Positions 42,295-54,028 of a stretch of 64,000 bases of DNA are shown piece by piece. The translations under genes and the position numbers were made by a program. Each line of letters starts with the position of its first letter. Position 1 is the stretch's first letter. The notes under the pieces were generated by a model. It worked only from the letters and a program-made list of their open reading frames with translations. It was not told the origin of the DNA and did not search any database. The stretch is from Eudorina sp. 2006-703-Eu-15 (Eukaryota > Chlorophyta > Chlorophyceae > Chlamydomonadales > Volvocaceae). Location of the stretch: positions 1 through 64,000 of the forward strand of contig BDSI01000258.1 in NCBI GenBank assembly GCA_003117195.1, read 5' to 3'.

Positions 42295-45200
42295 AATCGC
42301 CGTGCACTGTTTGCACAGCCCTTTTCCAGACCCACTTTGACCCCTTCGGAAGCCCCCTTCCAAGAGGTCAGGCCTCGCCACACTGGCCGTACCTGCAGTC
42401 AGGCCCTGTCGGAAGGGCCGCAGACACGCCTTGGCCAGCAGGTCCGTGTGAGTGGTGTGAGACGGGGACGTGGAGATCCAACCGCTGGGGGGAGGGCGCA
42501 GGTGCAGCTCCACAGGTGTGCGGCCTACGTGAGCGCGTCGATGGCGTGCGCGCGCCGTCCTTGCTTGGTCCATGCCTCTCGTGCGGGACGTGTTTGTGTT
42601 TTAGGCCTTGCACCATTGCACGGACCCCTGGCCCCGCAGCTGAGGCCGATGCCCTCTCGCAATCTGGATTGAGGGTCTTGCTTAACTCTGACCCTCTCTG
42701 ACGACGCGCGCCTGGGGCCTTGGCCGCCAGCGGCTGACCCCCTCCAGGACGCGCTCAGGTGCCGCACGGATGAGCATGATATTGGGGATGCGACATAACC
42801 GGACGGGTTGCTCACGAGTGCTGCTCACGAGTGCTGGCTTTGGGTCTGAACCCGTTAATAGAGCCCCAGCGGTCGTGCCGGTCGTTCACGGGTAAGGTTG
42901 GGCCAGCCTCCATGGCACTGCCTCGTGCCGAAGTGAAGGAGAGTGCAGCTGACCCATATAACACCGATGAACGAAGCGCTAGTCACCGCAGTCGGTATGA
43001 GCTCGGCGTCCGGTCGTGCGGCGGTTACAGTTGGGAGTTGTCGATTTCAAGTGCGCGTCCTGCACGACTTTCTTGAACGACGCCGCACAACATTCTTGAA
43101 TTAATAGGACCAACTACGTCAGATACTACCGTAATGGCCATGCGCGGAAGGATGATTCCGTATCTTCGAGGCCAAGCCCCGCAAGCCGCGGCTTCTTATC
43201 TTGATATAATCCCTTTTCTTTGCTTTATTTGTTTGGACGGCACCCTCTATTAGAATGTGGCTGGGGGCAACACAACCATAGCATCTCTTGCTTATATTTT
43301 GGATAGCGACATTTTACAGATTGGTGGCCTCACCAACTACATCTTCTTTTCATTTTATCCTGGATAACATCATCTGGAATTTGGTGGCCAACGGAACCAT
43401 AGCAGGCATCGATCCAGCGAACTCGCCATAACTTCCAGACTCTTTGGTGTGCGCCTTCAACAATTTTCTCTGAGCAACCGTAGTCCATGTAAACTGGCAG
43501 CCATTAACTGCGGCTTGCTTGTCGCCACCCGCCCAACATTCGGACCTCGGGAGCGCGTCATGGAGCCCCCCCAGCACATGTTGCAGGGAAGCCCGCAGCT
43601 ACAGATGGAAGTGAGCCGAAATAGGCGGTCTGCAGAGCTGGTAGGCAGGCTATCAGAGGTTGCAGGTAGGCAGGCTATCAGAGGTTCGCCCGGCTTGCCA
43701 CTTCTGTTGTGCAGTGGGGCGAAGCGAACACAGCATAGTTCTAGCGCAGACGGCGCAAGGCACAAGGAGATTCGCCGTGACGAATACCACAGCAGCTGGC
43801 TGCGCCCGGAGGCCCGAGGCACAGCCCACAGGCTGGGCACATGCCTGACAAGCTGACGAGGTCAGTACTGCTTTGGTTAGGTTTATGCCAAAAACCATGG
43901 GAAGAGTTTCGGCGCACGCGCACTCTCACCACGCAGGTTGCGCATAAGCGATAAGACCATCCAGCTCACCTAGTGTTTACTGGATGATGCGGAATGACGC
44001 TGAAAACCGAACGGGAGTATTCCCAGTGACCCTTCGCCCGGTTGTCAGTGTTATCCAGTGTTATCCAGCAAAGAATAGCTGAGCCGATATTATCGCTGAT
44101 CCGCAAGCTGCGTGGTAAGGTGCTAGGGCCACTAGGGCCCCACAACTCAACCCATGGTTTTCACCTGAAAACCAGAGCAGTCCGACCCGGTCAAGTTGTC
44201 AGACATGTGCGATTGCCAGTAGTGTATACGAACCAGCAGTAGCATCTCGTAAGACAGGATTGTCAGACAGAGAAGCCGGGCATCTGCACGGCCGAGAGCC
44301 TCGCCGCTGCTTTCGTACATTGGACATCCTATATCAACCTGCGTCTGGCCTCCTTTTTCACCACAAAGCTGCTGGATTAATTAGTCTCTGACATACCAGC
44401 TCTCATACAGTTTTCTTATTGCGCTCTCGCTCCAGCTGAGTTCTTTTATTGTCCCGAAGCACTGCCTCCCTGCAGATTCTTCTTACACGATGCACCGATG
44501 CACTATTTCAATTAGAGTTTAGCTTGGTATGTGATTTTCATACTGGGAACGTTCAGCTCTGGTTCAGCTCATACTCTTCGGAAGTCTTGGGTTGGGCCCA
44601 GTCGAAGGACTTCACTCTGGCCGTGGCGACAGCGACTTTATCATAAAGGTAAGCTTCCGGTTTTCCGGTTTTGAGCCGTTCGCGCTTTACGTCACCTGGT
44701 TGCCAATCAAAGGCTGCACTGCAGCAATTCCGCCCCTTGTTGACAATTTCAATTCTATTGCGAACTTTGTTATCTGGTAATCTTGTTTCATTAACACGGT
44801 GACCAGCAGGCCCAACCGGTCGGTTGCTTCTCGCGCGGTCCTCCTGCCCTTCCTGCCTGCTTCCGCCTCCCGATAACGCCTCCACGCACATCAACGTCCC
44901 TCACGCCTCCCTCCCTCCTCTGCCCTTGCTGCCACCCTGGCATGCAGATGATGGACCTGAAAGTCCACGATGCGCTCAAGTTCGGACCAAAGCAACGCAC
45001 AGCACTCAAGGCGGCCGCTTACAGCACAAGCGACGACACGGGTTGGCTTTGTGCCTGCCTACTTGCTTGCAGGCACGTGCATCGCATTGGTTCATCGCAT
45101 CGGTGCATCGCATTGCCAGCGGTGTGTCGCCGCGAAGGTATGTCTGTCCGCATCTACATGCAAGTGCTGCTGCCGTTCATTACAGCACGAGCTGACTCCG

Positions 45201-45659
45201 TGCGTGCGTCCGAACTTGCTTGAAGGACCGCTCATCGCCTGCTGTACGATGATACGGATCTGCCCCTGATGGGCACGAGCTGACTCCGTTGGTCTTTACT
45301 TATTACTTGCTGACAGGCGCGGTAAGTTTAGGTAAGTTTTGCTTCGCAAGTAAGCCAGCTTTCCACTCTGACCCCGCCCTTGTGTCGTTGCTTGCTTGCA
45401 GGATCGCTCATCGTAAGGGGTGCTTCGTCGGGTTTGCCAACACGTACACTCACCGTCTAACGAATCCCGCTGCATCGCCAAGACCTCAGCGCGTGTCACC
45501 TTCGAGTGCGCCTCGGCCGTGACGCGACCCCAAATCCGGTAGGCGACGATTGGGCTGGGCTCGGGATCATGTGCCGGGTCGTTGGGTCGGGCCCAGGGAG
45601 GGGTAATGCGCCAACGGGTATCTACCTTGGGTTGGGCTCGGGGATATGTCATTCGCACG
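42295..45659 (+). repeat. segmental duplication, copy A
   Basis: Aligns by eye along its whole length with 54029-57379, with a few substitutions and short indels per 100 bp. No intact gene recognised inside. The minus-strand stretch 44553-44740 (VAVATARVKSFDWAQPKTSE) is preserved in both copies but has no known domain. Confidence 0.88.
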
Positions 45660-47805
45660 GCCAGCGGCTCCGTGGTATCCGTGGGTGGATAGTCTTGCCT
45701 GTCTTCTCGCCGTACCATCCATGCGTTGTCGCGGATCTTGTGCGCTTCGACCATCTGGGTTCCGTACAGTCTCGTACAGTCCTGCCGAGTGTCCCGATAA
45801 CGCCCCCACATTTACGTCTCTTACGTCTCCCTCCCTCCCTCCTCCTCCCGCGTCGCCACCCTGCAGGTCTTATCTATCTTGGTTCTGCTTGCCGATGATG
45901 CGCTTCAGTTGGGACAAAGCACGCGTCACGGGTCTCAAGGCGGCCTGATCGGTGGGTGATGCAAGACGCGTCACGTCCTCCGGAGTCTCTATCTGCAAGT
46001 GCGTTCGCGTTCGCACCCCCGAGTGAAACGACAAACCGACAGCAGCTACAGCCAAAGTACAGCAAACCTAAAAGCGCAGCTACAGCTAAAGAAAGCACAG
46101 CCAGCAAACCTAGGCGTCAACATCGTAGGGCGCGTATCGGTGTGTGTGTGTATGTGTGTGCGGTATTATTGCCCCATGCGCTACCAAGCTGTTTATTGAC
46201 GTTCTCGCCCCCCTCTTTCCCTCCCCCCTTTTCCCCTTCGGCCCTTCGGCATCGAGGCGGCGCTGTCCGACATCTGCCCATGCCCAGGACGCGACGGCAT
46301 GACAATGTCGGACAGTGTCAACCGCAACCTGAAGGGTGTAGTAAGGGTGGTGTTAGCAGGTCCGCGGCATGCACGTCGATTCCGGTCAAGGCCAGCGGCT
46401 CCGTGGTTGGATAGTCTTGCCTGTCTTCTCGCTGTTCCATCCATGCGTTGTCGAGGATGTTGTGCGCTTCGACCATCTGGGTTCCGTACAGTCTCGTACA
46501 GTCCTGCCGATTCTTCTGCCGTGTCCCGATAACGCCCCCACATTTACGTCTCTTACGTCTCCCTCCCTCCCTCCTCCTCCCGCGTCGCCACCCTGCAGGT
46601 CTTATCTATCTTGGTTCTGCTTGCCGATGATGCGCTTCAGTTGGGACAAAACACACGTCACGGGTCTCAAGGCGGCCTGATCGGTGGGTGATGCAAGACG
46701 CGTCACGTCCTCCAGAGTCTCTATCTGCAAGTGCGTTCGCGTTCGCACCCCCGAGTGAAACGACAAACCGACAGCAGCTACAGCCAAAGTACAGCAAACC
46801 TAAAAGCGCAGCTACAGCTAAAGAAAGCACAGCCAGCAAACCTAGGCGTCAACATCGTAGGGCGCGTATCGGGGTGTGTGTGTGTGTGTGTGTGTGAGTG
46901 TGTGTATGTGTGTGCGGTATTATTGCCCCATGCGCTACCAAGCTGTTTATTGACGTTCTCGCCCCCTCTTTCCCTCCCCCCTTTTCCCGTTCGGCCCTCC
47001 GGCATCGAGGCGGCGCTGTCTGACATCTGCCCATGCCCAGGACGCGACGGCATGACAATGGCGGACAGTGTCAACGGCAACCTTAGGGTGTAGTAAGGGT
47101 GGTGTTAGCAGGTCCGCGGCATGCATGTAACATTCTGGTCATGGCCAGCGGCTCCGTGGTTGGATAGTCTTGCCTGTCTTCTCGCCGTACCATCCATGCG
47201 TTGTCGCGGATCTTGTGCGCTTCGACCATCTGGGTTCCGTACAGTCTCGTACAGTCCTGCCGATTCTTCTGCCGTGTCCCGATAACGCCCCCACATTTAC
47301 GTCTCTTACGTCTCCCTCCCTCCCTCCTCCTCCCGCGTCGCCACCCTGCAGGTCTTATCTATCTTGGTTCTGCTTGCCGATGATGCGCTTCAGTTGGGAC
47401 AAAACACACGTCACGGGTCTCAAGGCGGCCTGATCGGTGGGTGATGCAAGACGCGTCACGTCCTCCAGAGTCTCTATCTGCAAGTGCGTTCGCGTTCGCA
47501 CCCCCGAGTGAAACGACAAACCGACAGCAGCTACAGCCAAAGTACAGCAAACCTAAAAGCGCAGCTACAGCTAAAGAAAGCACAGCCAGCAAACCTAGGC
47601 GTCAACATCGTAGGGCGCGTATCGGGGTGTGAGTGTGTGTATGTGTGTGTGTGTGTATATGTGTGTGCGGTATTATTGCCCCATGCGCTACCAAGCTGTT
47701 TATTGACGTTCTCGCCCCCCTCTTTCCCTCCCCCCTTTTCCCCTTCGGCCCTCCGGCATCAAGGCGGTGCTGTCCTGCATCACCCCAGGCCCAGGACGCG
47801 ACGGC
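45660..47805 (+). repeat. ~740 bp satellite, array A (~2.9 units)
   Basis: Units begin at the conserved GCCAGCGGCTCCGTGGT near 45660, 46390 and 47142. Each has a pyrimidine tract ending CCCTGCAG, a TG run and GCTACCAAGCTGTTTATTG. The array directly follows duplication copy A. Confidence 0.92.
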
Positions 47806-47839
47806 ATGACGATGCCGTCGCGTCCTGGCCGCCCCCCCC

Positions 47840-48639
47840 CCCCGGCCGCCCCCATGGCCACGAACCCCGCCACCATCTCCAGCAGGTCAGGCGGGCACTC
47901 CCGCGCCTCCTCCGCAGCCCCACCCCGCATCTGCATCCGGAAGGACACCACCTCGACCACCCGCCCGGCGTCCTGCACGAGTAGCGGCGGCGTGGTGCTG
48001 GACGCGGCCGTCGGCGGCCCGCACGGCCGAGTCCTCCGCCCAGGCGGGCACGTGGGGGTCAAGGCGCCGCTGCATGGCCCGGACGACGGCCGCGCCCAGC
48101 GCCGCCGCCTCGCGCCGGCGGGGCATCAACCCCTCCGCTGGCCCCGCAGCGAGATGCCCATGACGGCCGCGGCGACGTGGACTAGCACCTTGAAGTCCTG
48201 TTCGTACTTGTCCATCATGGGGCAGTGGCCGCCGCCGTGGCTGTCGAACAGCGGCCATGTGTACCGCAGCGGCGGCTGCAGCGGCGCGCCTTGGGCCGCG
48301 ACGCCGACCGGCCGACGCCGCCGGCGCTACCGACGTCGGCTGACCCGGCGTCGGCCGCCGCCGCTACCTGCCGCAGCAGCTCGTGCTGGAACTGTCGTAC
48401 CTCCGGATCGTCGAGCGGGGACAGCATCGCCACGGATACGCCCAGTCGCTGTGCAATCTGCATGTACGTCTGAAAGAGGGAGGACAGCAGCAGGAGCACA
48501 AGACCAAGCGACACGCCGTACTCGGTTTCAGAGCAGCCGTCGGCTGAGGCGGTGATCGTCGGACTGCGGCTGCGCCGTCGCGCCGCATAGGGCCCCAGCA
48601 GGTGCGATCCGGCGAGGTGCGCCACGAAGCGGTTCTGCC
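47840..48639 (-). pseudogene. fragment of an unrecognised gene embedded in satellite sequence
   Basis: Minus-strand blocks with exon borders: 48639 downward (NRFVAHLAGSHLLGPYAARR, after acceptor CTTTCTTCAG); a second after acceptor CTCTTTCAG near 48470 (TYMQIAQRLGVSVAMLSPLD, DPEVRQFQHELLRQ, donor GTAGCG); a third reading RYTWPLFDSHGGGHCPMMDK and EQDFKVLVHVAAAVMGISLR; then, after a one-base break in a G4 run near 48135, AALGAAVVRAMQRRLDPHVP. A last block reads VVEVVSFRMQMRGG in yet another frame. Function not recognised. Satellite pieces flank it on both sides (to 47805 and from ~48645). Confidence 0.5.
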
Positions 48640-49326
48640 CTGAAGAAAGGACAGCCAGCAAGCGTAGGCATCAACGTCGTAGGGCGCGTACCGGGGTGTA
48701 TGTATGTGTGTTTAGAATTGCAACCCGCCCGCCCGCCCGATCCCAGGTGGCAATATACTTACCATAGAACCTGCGAGGAAAAACTTACCAGATGCAGGCG
48801 CGCGGACAAGGCAGCCGCGCCACCACCGCAAGGCAAATCATACCGCAAATACTAAATACGGAGACGCACGACGCACGCAAACGGATTGGTTACCGACCTG
48901 TAAAATTTATGACGAATATATGGTGACGGTCCCCACGGAAGCAGCGTCGGTCGTCCATCATGCGGGAACGCGGAAGGAAGCAAGTTATGAGGCAAAGCGG
49001 AAGGGAGCAAGACAAAATACAGTAACTAGACAAGGTGAAAGCAAACAGGATGAAAGCAAACAGGTTACTATGGTGGTGGCGCGGCTACGGGTGAGAATCG
49101 CGGAAGGAGGGATTTGTAGGCAGGGACGCGTACGAACGCGGCATGGGTGCAGTACGGCAGTGTACGGAAGGGACGCCAGTGTGCCAGCGGCCGGTGGGGT
49201 AATGACATATGTGTGTGTATGTGTGCGTATGTGTATGTGTGTGCGGCCTTGCTCCATGCGCTACCATGCTGTTGCTCCTTCGGCCTTCATCTATCGAGGC
49301 GGCGCTCTCCGACATCACCCCAGGCC

Positions 49327-49452
49327 CAGGTCATCACGGACTTCTTCGCACGGACTGAGGGCGCGTCCGAGCAGCGGCGGGATCCGTATTGGACGCGCTC
49401 GCGGGCGACGCCCCCGCACCGGAAGTCGGAGGGGGCGAGTTGGCGGCGGTGA
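49327..49452 (+). CDS. possible exon with PIP-box-like start (VITDFFART)
   Basis: Follows an acceptor-like CCCAGGCCCAG, the end of a satellite-related piece, and reads VITDFFARTEGASEQRRDPY before a GTGACG donor-like site. ITDFF resembles the PCNA-interaction motif if the previous exon ends in Gln. A further open block to ~49680 reads AVADVWVRLRCFAALGVPRR. Evidence is weak. Confidence 0.25.
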   Translation, partial: QVITDFFARTEGASEQRRDPYWTRSRATPPHRKSEGASWRR

Positions 49453-49681
49453 CGGTGGAGCCGGTGGCAGAGGGATGGCTGAGCGGGCAGCGGCTGCGTC
49501 GCCGCTGATTTGCGCGCGCGCTCGGGCAGTGGCGGACGTCTGGGTGCGTCTGCGTTGCTTCGCTGCGCTTGGTGTCCCCCGCCGCGGCTGGGACCGGGTG
49601 AGGCCGCAGCACCTCATCCCGGCCGGGGTACGGCGGGGAGCAAGTGCGAGGCGCAGCGCCGGTCCAGCCGTGACGTTTGGG

Positions 49682-49781
49682 CTGGGAATCAGTGCGGGGA
49701 GGGGGAACTGGGAATCAGTGCGGGGAGGGGGAACTGGGAATCAGTGCGGGGAGGGGGAACTGGGAATCAGTGCGGGGAGGG
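49682..49781. repeat. 26-bp tandem repeat, ~4 copies
   Basis: Unit CTGGGAATCAGTGCGGGGAG followed by GGGGAA. Confidence 0.92.
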
Positions 49782-50155
49782 GTTTCCTCGCGTGGTTGCC
49801 AGGGTGTCAACTCGTGCTGCCGCGTGAGACGTGCATTTGTTGTGTGCAGCCGCTGAGAAGTTCTTGAAAGGTCAGCGTAGCCCGTGTTTTTGCAATGGCC
49901 CCTGTGGTGGGGCGGTTCTTCGTACCCAGTTCTCTTCGTTTGTGCGCCCATGTGCGCGTCCCGCCCTCCCTGCGCTGTGGTTGTGCTGGGAGCGTCAGGG
50001 GGCCCTCGACACGTCCACGGGGCCCGGGCCAGGACGTCGTCGGATGCGCGGCATAACTGAGCAGGCTTGCAGACCGTGGGGAGGTCCTGGCGGGAGGAGC
50101 GGCAGCTCTGAGCAGCAGCGGATGTCGCCGCTGAGCATCATCCGCTGTCGACGTG

Positions 50156-50215
50156 GTGTTCCTCCGGCAGCACCCACCAGCGGGGGCGGGTGACGGGTTC
50201 AAATCCCGGGAACGC
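50156..50215 (+). repeat. tRNA-like element without a D arm, copy 2
   Basis: Same order as the copy at 13773: GTGTTCC, CACCCA hairpin (weaker here), GGTTCAAATCC, GGAACGC. The flanks upstream (CAGCAGCGGATGTCG) are also shared with copy 1. Confidence 0.5.
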
Positions 50216-50259
50216 CGTGTGTTGAATGGCATGGTGTTGTAGGTGACTTGAAAAAAAAT

Positions 50260-51500
50260 GGGGGTGATGTGTGGTAGAAAGTTGGTATGCTACATCGGAC
50301 CCACGGACCCCTTTCATTGTCCTGCACCCTCCAGTATTCTCGGCCCCCCTCTCCCCCAATTGCGCCGCCGCCACCATGTCGCGCTGCCCCGCCCATGGCT
50401 GCCCCGCCCATGCATCCCCCCCCCCCAACCTCTCTGGTCGGAGAATTCCAGCAGACCTACAGCTCGGCCCCCGACCCCCGGCCCGGACGATCGCTGGGAG
50501 CAACCCACAGCACATCCCCCGGTCTGGCGGGTGACGTCATCTGTGTGCGCGGGTGACGTCACCGCACATGTCCCGCCACCCAATATTCCCCTGGCCCCCA
50601 CATACGAGGCGCCACCCGTCGACGGTCGATGGTTTCACGGCATGGCCGCCGCGCCCCCACATGCATCCCTCATATGCCGCATATGACCCTCAGTCGGGGC
50701 CACCCCGAGGGCCGCCACCCCGTCCCCCGTGGGACCACACAACAGCACAACCGTTCGAGGCCCGACCTGTGGTACCTTGGACGGCGGGTACGTAGGGGAA
50801 CGTACGGGTACGGGTACGGGTCGACCCGTGGTCGCCTTGCCGGCGACTGTCTGCACCTCGTGGTGCTGCGCGACCCGTCAGCACCTTTTCGGCACCTTTG
50901 CGCTTGAGCCGTTCGTCCCGCAGCTGCCCTGCTTGGATCCAAGGATCCAGCTCGGCCCCGGCTGAATCGCTTGTTCAGCCCTCGGCTGTGCTGCGCCTAG
51001 GACCCCCCGGCTACGCCGCCGTTGCCCAGCATGCCACACCACAGTATTCATATGGATGATGTCAACGGGCGGGGGGCCTCGGAGGGGTGCTGCGAGGGCA
51101 CCGTTGACTCATCGGTTGGAACCACCACTACCTTAGGGGTTGCGCGTCTCACTCCGCACTCTCCCCCTCTCCTTCCGCCGGTGCGGCCCTCCCTGCCTTG
51201 AGAGGTCGGGCAACGGACGGACGGACGGAAAAGAGCGCAAGCCGGAAAGAGAGTAAGAAACACGCTGTACGGTTCGGTACGACGAGGTACCATCAGATGC
51301 GACGTCGGAACACTTCATCACATCCATTCATCTTACGGTAGTCGCCCACCGTAACCTACTTTCCCACCACCACCACCACCACCATAACTATTACTAGATT
51401 CACTACCACCACCACCACCACTACGACCACCACCACGCATCGCCCCACCCGGACCAGGAAAGGAGAACCTCCCGCGGCCCCCCGACACCGACCCCGCGGG
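50260..51500. other. no confident gene
   Basis: Contains a Pro-rich open stretch near 50640-50790 (PPHMHPSYAAYDPQSG is readable) of unknown meaning, GTACGGGTACGGGTACGGGT near 50800, and CCACCA repeats at 51360-51435. Confidence 0.35.
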
Positions 51501-51569
51501 CCCGCATGAAGCCCCGCACCTCCCCCCTCCCCCGATGGGGAAGGGACCAGCTCACCACGAGGCGAGTGA

Positions 51570-53104
51570 CCTCGCCGCCGCACTGCCGCCGCCGGGGGAG
51601 CGCCGCCGCGTGGCCCTGTACGGCTACGTGGAGGCACGGGCGCGTGGCTGGGGCTCCTGACTGGCTTGGGCTTCACGGTAGGGGGCTGCGCTGGCTGCCT
51701 GGCTGCTGGCTGGCTGGCTGGTCGGGTGCATGGCTGACTTGGCGTCACTCACACACATGCACGTATCTTGGAAGCTGGTTTGGGTCGGGCGGGCTTCTTC
51801 GCTAACGACACGCACTCCTGTTCTGCCTGCCTAAGAAACACACCGCGATGAAGTCCACACGGCCTCGTGCTGCAGCGTTGTCGACTCCATCTCGCCCGGT
51901 TGTTGGTCGTGCCCTCGTGCGCTCGGCCGACTGGCGCATCCCACTCGGCTCGGCGCCGCTCGGCCTCGTGCCACTCCACTGCCGAAGAAGTGACCCATGG
52001 GACAGACGGGGCCGCAGTCGGCTGCGCCGCCGACCGTTACGAGACCGCGGCTGTGGTTCTATTTGCCGTTTTGCGCGGGAGAAGTCTGTTTCTCGGGACC
52101 CTTTCTACTTCCCGTCGAACATCACAATGCCCAAAGATGTATCCTGTGCCCGTTTGGTGTCGACACGCGCCGTGTGCAGTTGGGTACGGCACCGTTACGG
52201 CGGTGGAAGCAGCGCTTGGGGCTGTACAGATCAAGGACGCCGGGTTGGCGCTGGCCCGGGTGCTCTTCCCCGACCAGGGCCGTATCCTCAAGTGGGTTGG
52301 CGGTTGGGCGGGTTTGATGGTTGGTTGAATGGACGAGCTCATCTGGGTCGAGGATTGATGCGCATCCTTAAAGACATCAATGGCCGGCCAACGGGGCGGG
52401 CGGATGGGTCTTCTCCAAACACATACCGACGCGGGTCTCCGGATGAAAACCCGCCCTGCGACACCAGCCCTGCGACACCCGCCCTGCGACACCCGCCCTG
52501 CGACACCCGCCCTGCGACACCCGCCCTGCGACACCCGCCCTGCGACACCCGCCCTGCGACACCCGCCCTGCGACACCCGCCCTGCGACACCCGCCCTGCG
52601 ACACCCGCCCTGCGACACCCGCCCTGCGACACCCGCCCTGCGACACCCGCCCTGCGACACCCGCCCTGCGACACCCGCCCTGCGACACCCGCCCTGCGAC
52701 ACCCGCCTGCGACACCCGCCCTGCGACACCCGCCCTGCGACACCCGCCCTGCAACACCCGCCCTCCGACACCCGCTCTGCGACACCCACCCTCCGGCCCC
52801 CAGGCACAAGAAGGGCCACGGCCGCGCCGACTCGCTGCTGATCGCCGCCTGGGCGCTGGGCGCGTCTCTGCCCCCCTGGCTGGCGGGCACATTGCGCCGC
52901 AACGGCATGACGGTGGACAGGCTGCTGGCGGATCAGCCGGCTGTGACGCTGGCGTGGGGGCCGCCGAGGCCGCCGACGCCCACGGGCGCGTACGGCAATC
53001 TACTGACGCCGGAGCGGGACCTGTGGGATGAGTTAGGTGAGGGCAGCTGTAGGGTTCGGAGGACGGTGATAAGGCCCTCGGAACCCCAATGGGCGGGACG
53101 CTGA
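51570..53104 (+). CDS. MOC1-like chloroplast Holliday junction resolvase, C-terminal half (frameshifted)
   Basis: Seen: three blocks. About 51570-51677 has GTGAWLGLLTGLGFT (5' border unknown), donor GTAGGG, phase 0. 52180-52291 has APLRRWKQRLGLY, then, in another frame, KDAGLALARVLFPDQGRIL; a one-base gain near 52228-52233 would join them and give the phase 2 exit at GTGGGT. 52804-53104 has HKKGHGRADSLLIAAWALG and runs to TGA. Family knowledge: WK..LGL, KD..R.LA..LFP and HGRA[DE].LLIA in this order are typical of the RuvC-fold plant resolvase MOC1, which resolves recombination intermediates in chloroplast nucleoids. The N-terminal catalytic Asp exon was not found upstream, so this is truncated or incomplete. 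Confidence 0.6.
52451..52790. repeat. 14-bp tandem repeat, ~23 copies, in the MOC1-like intron
   Basis: Unit CCTGCGACACCCGC, diverging at both ends, directly upstream of the acceptor at 52803. Confidence 0.95.
52804..53104 (+). CDS. MOC1-like last exon (GHGRADSLLIA)
   Basis: Acceptor CCCCCAG, phase 2 in, open to TGA 53102-53104. The HGRADSLLIAAW motif is the last catalytic segment of MOC1/RuvC-like resolvases. The ~80 residue tail after it is longer than usual. Confidence 0.68.
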
Positions 53105-53141
53105 GGGAGGCCAGCGGTGGAGGAAGGGCTCCCGGACATCT

Positions 53142-53304
53142 GTGAAAGCCGCTGCTGCTGGGTTGGTGGCGGAGGTCGCGGCGGCGGTGAGGGAGGAGGC
53201 AGAGGAGGTACTGAGGGAGATGGGTGAGGCGGCGGCGCACGGGGCCGAAGCGGCGGCGTCATCTCCTGCACCGAAGCCGAGACGGCGGCGGCTACCGGGG
53301 TGAC
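53142..53304 (+). CDS. Ala/Glu-rich helical coding-like segment
   Basis: Reads LVAEVAAAVREEAEEVLREM, then AAAHGAEAAASSPAPKPRR to TGA. This composition is unlikely by chance, but the frame differs from the resolvase exon just upstream. It could be a further frameshifted part of that protein or another gene's exon. Another open piece (VVEDTEEAEEVKTWRG) follows at 53342-53542. Confidence 0.3.
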
Positions 53305-54028
53305 CGAGGCGGCGGCGGAAGGAACACGTTAGGCGATCGCGGTGGTGGAGGACACAGAGGAGGCGGAGGAGGTAAAGACGTGGAGAGGGGCACAGCTGCG
53401 CGCCGGGCGGGGTCAAGGGCGCCAGGCGGCGGCGATGCAGGAGCGCATCGCGCTCGCAGGCAGCGGCGGCGGCGGCGGCATTGCGACGCGGTGGATATTT
53501 GAGCTGCACAGCTGCTGCGCGGTGGGGGCAACCGCGAGCTGAGCGGGCGGGTCGCGCACGCCTCATGCCAAACGTGCGGGTGGCGATGGGAGAAGCAGCC
53601 GGCCAGATCCCATGCGTGCGGGGTTGGGGCCCGGGGGCTCTGGCGTGTGGACAGGCCAATGAAGCGGGTGGTGAACTGTGGAAGCCGTGCATGGGGCTGG
53701 GGATGTATGGGCTTGGGGGTGAAGCTGTGCATGTACGGCACCCCTGACTGGAGTCTCCAGGGTGGATGCATTCCTCGGGTACCTGGAAACCCAGGTTGGG
53801 GTGCTTGCCTGAACTCGTAGATCGCATGATTCCTGTCCTGCGGCTGTGTCCGAAGGTCTGGTGTTCGTCATCAAGAGTCTAGTTTGCGTTGGTGGTCTGG
53901 GTGATACGGTCTGAGGTTGCAAGGCCGGAGTCCAAAGCGCTCGGCGCTATCAGTGAGCAGAGCTGCAAGGGTGTGGCCACGACGCTAGCTGGTGTCGGCA
54001 CGGTGTTTTGTCGGGGGCCCGCGCTGTC

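Noticed and set aside
44553..44894. 113-codon minus-strand frame conserved in both segmental copies
   Set aside because: The whole segment is conserved at DNA level, changes between copies include amino-acid changes, and no domain is recognised; not called as a gene.
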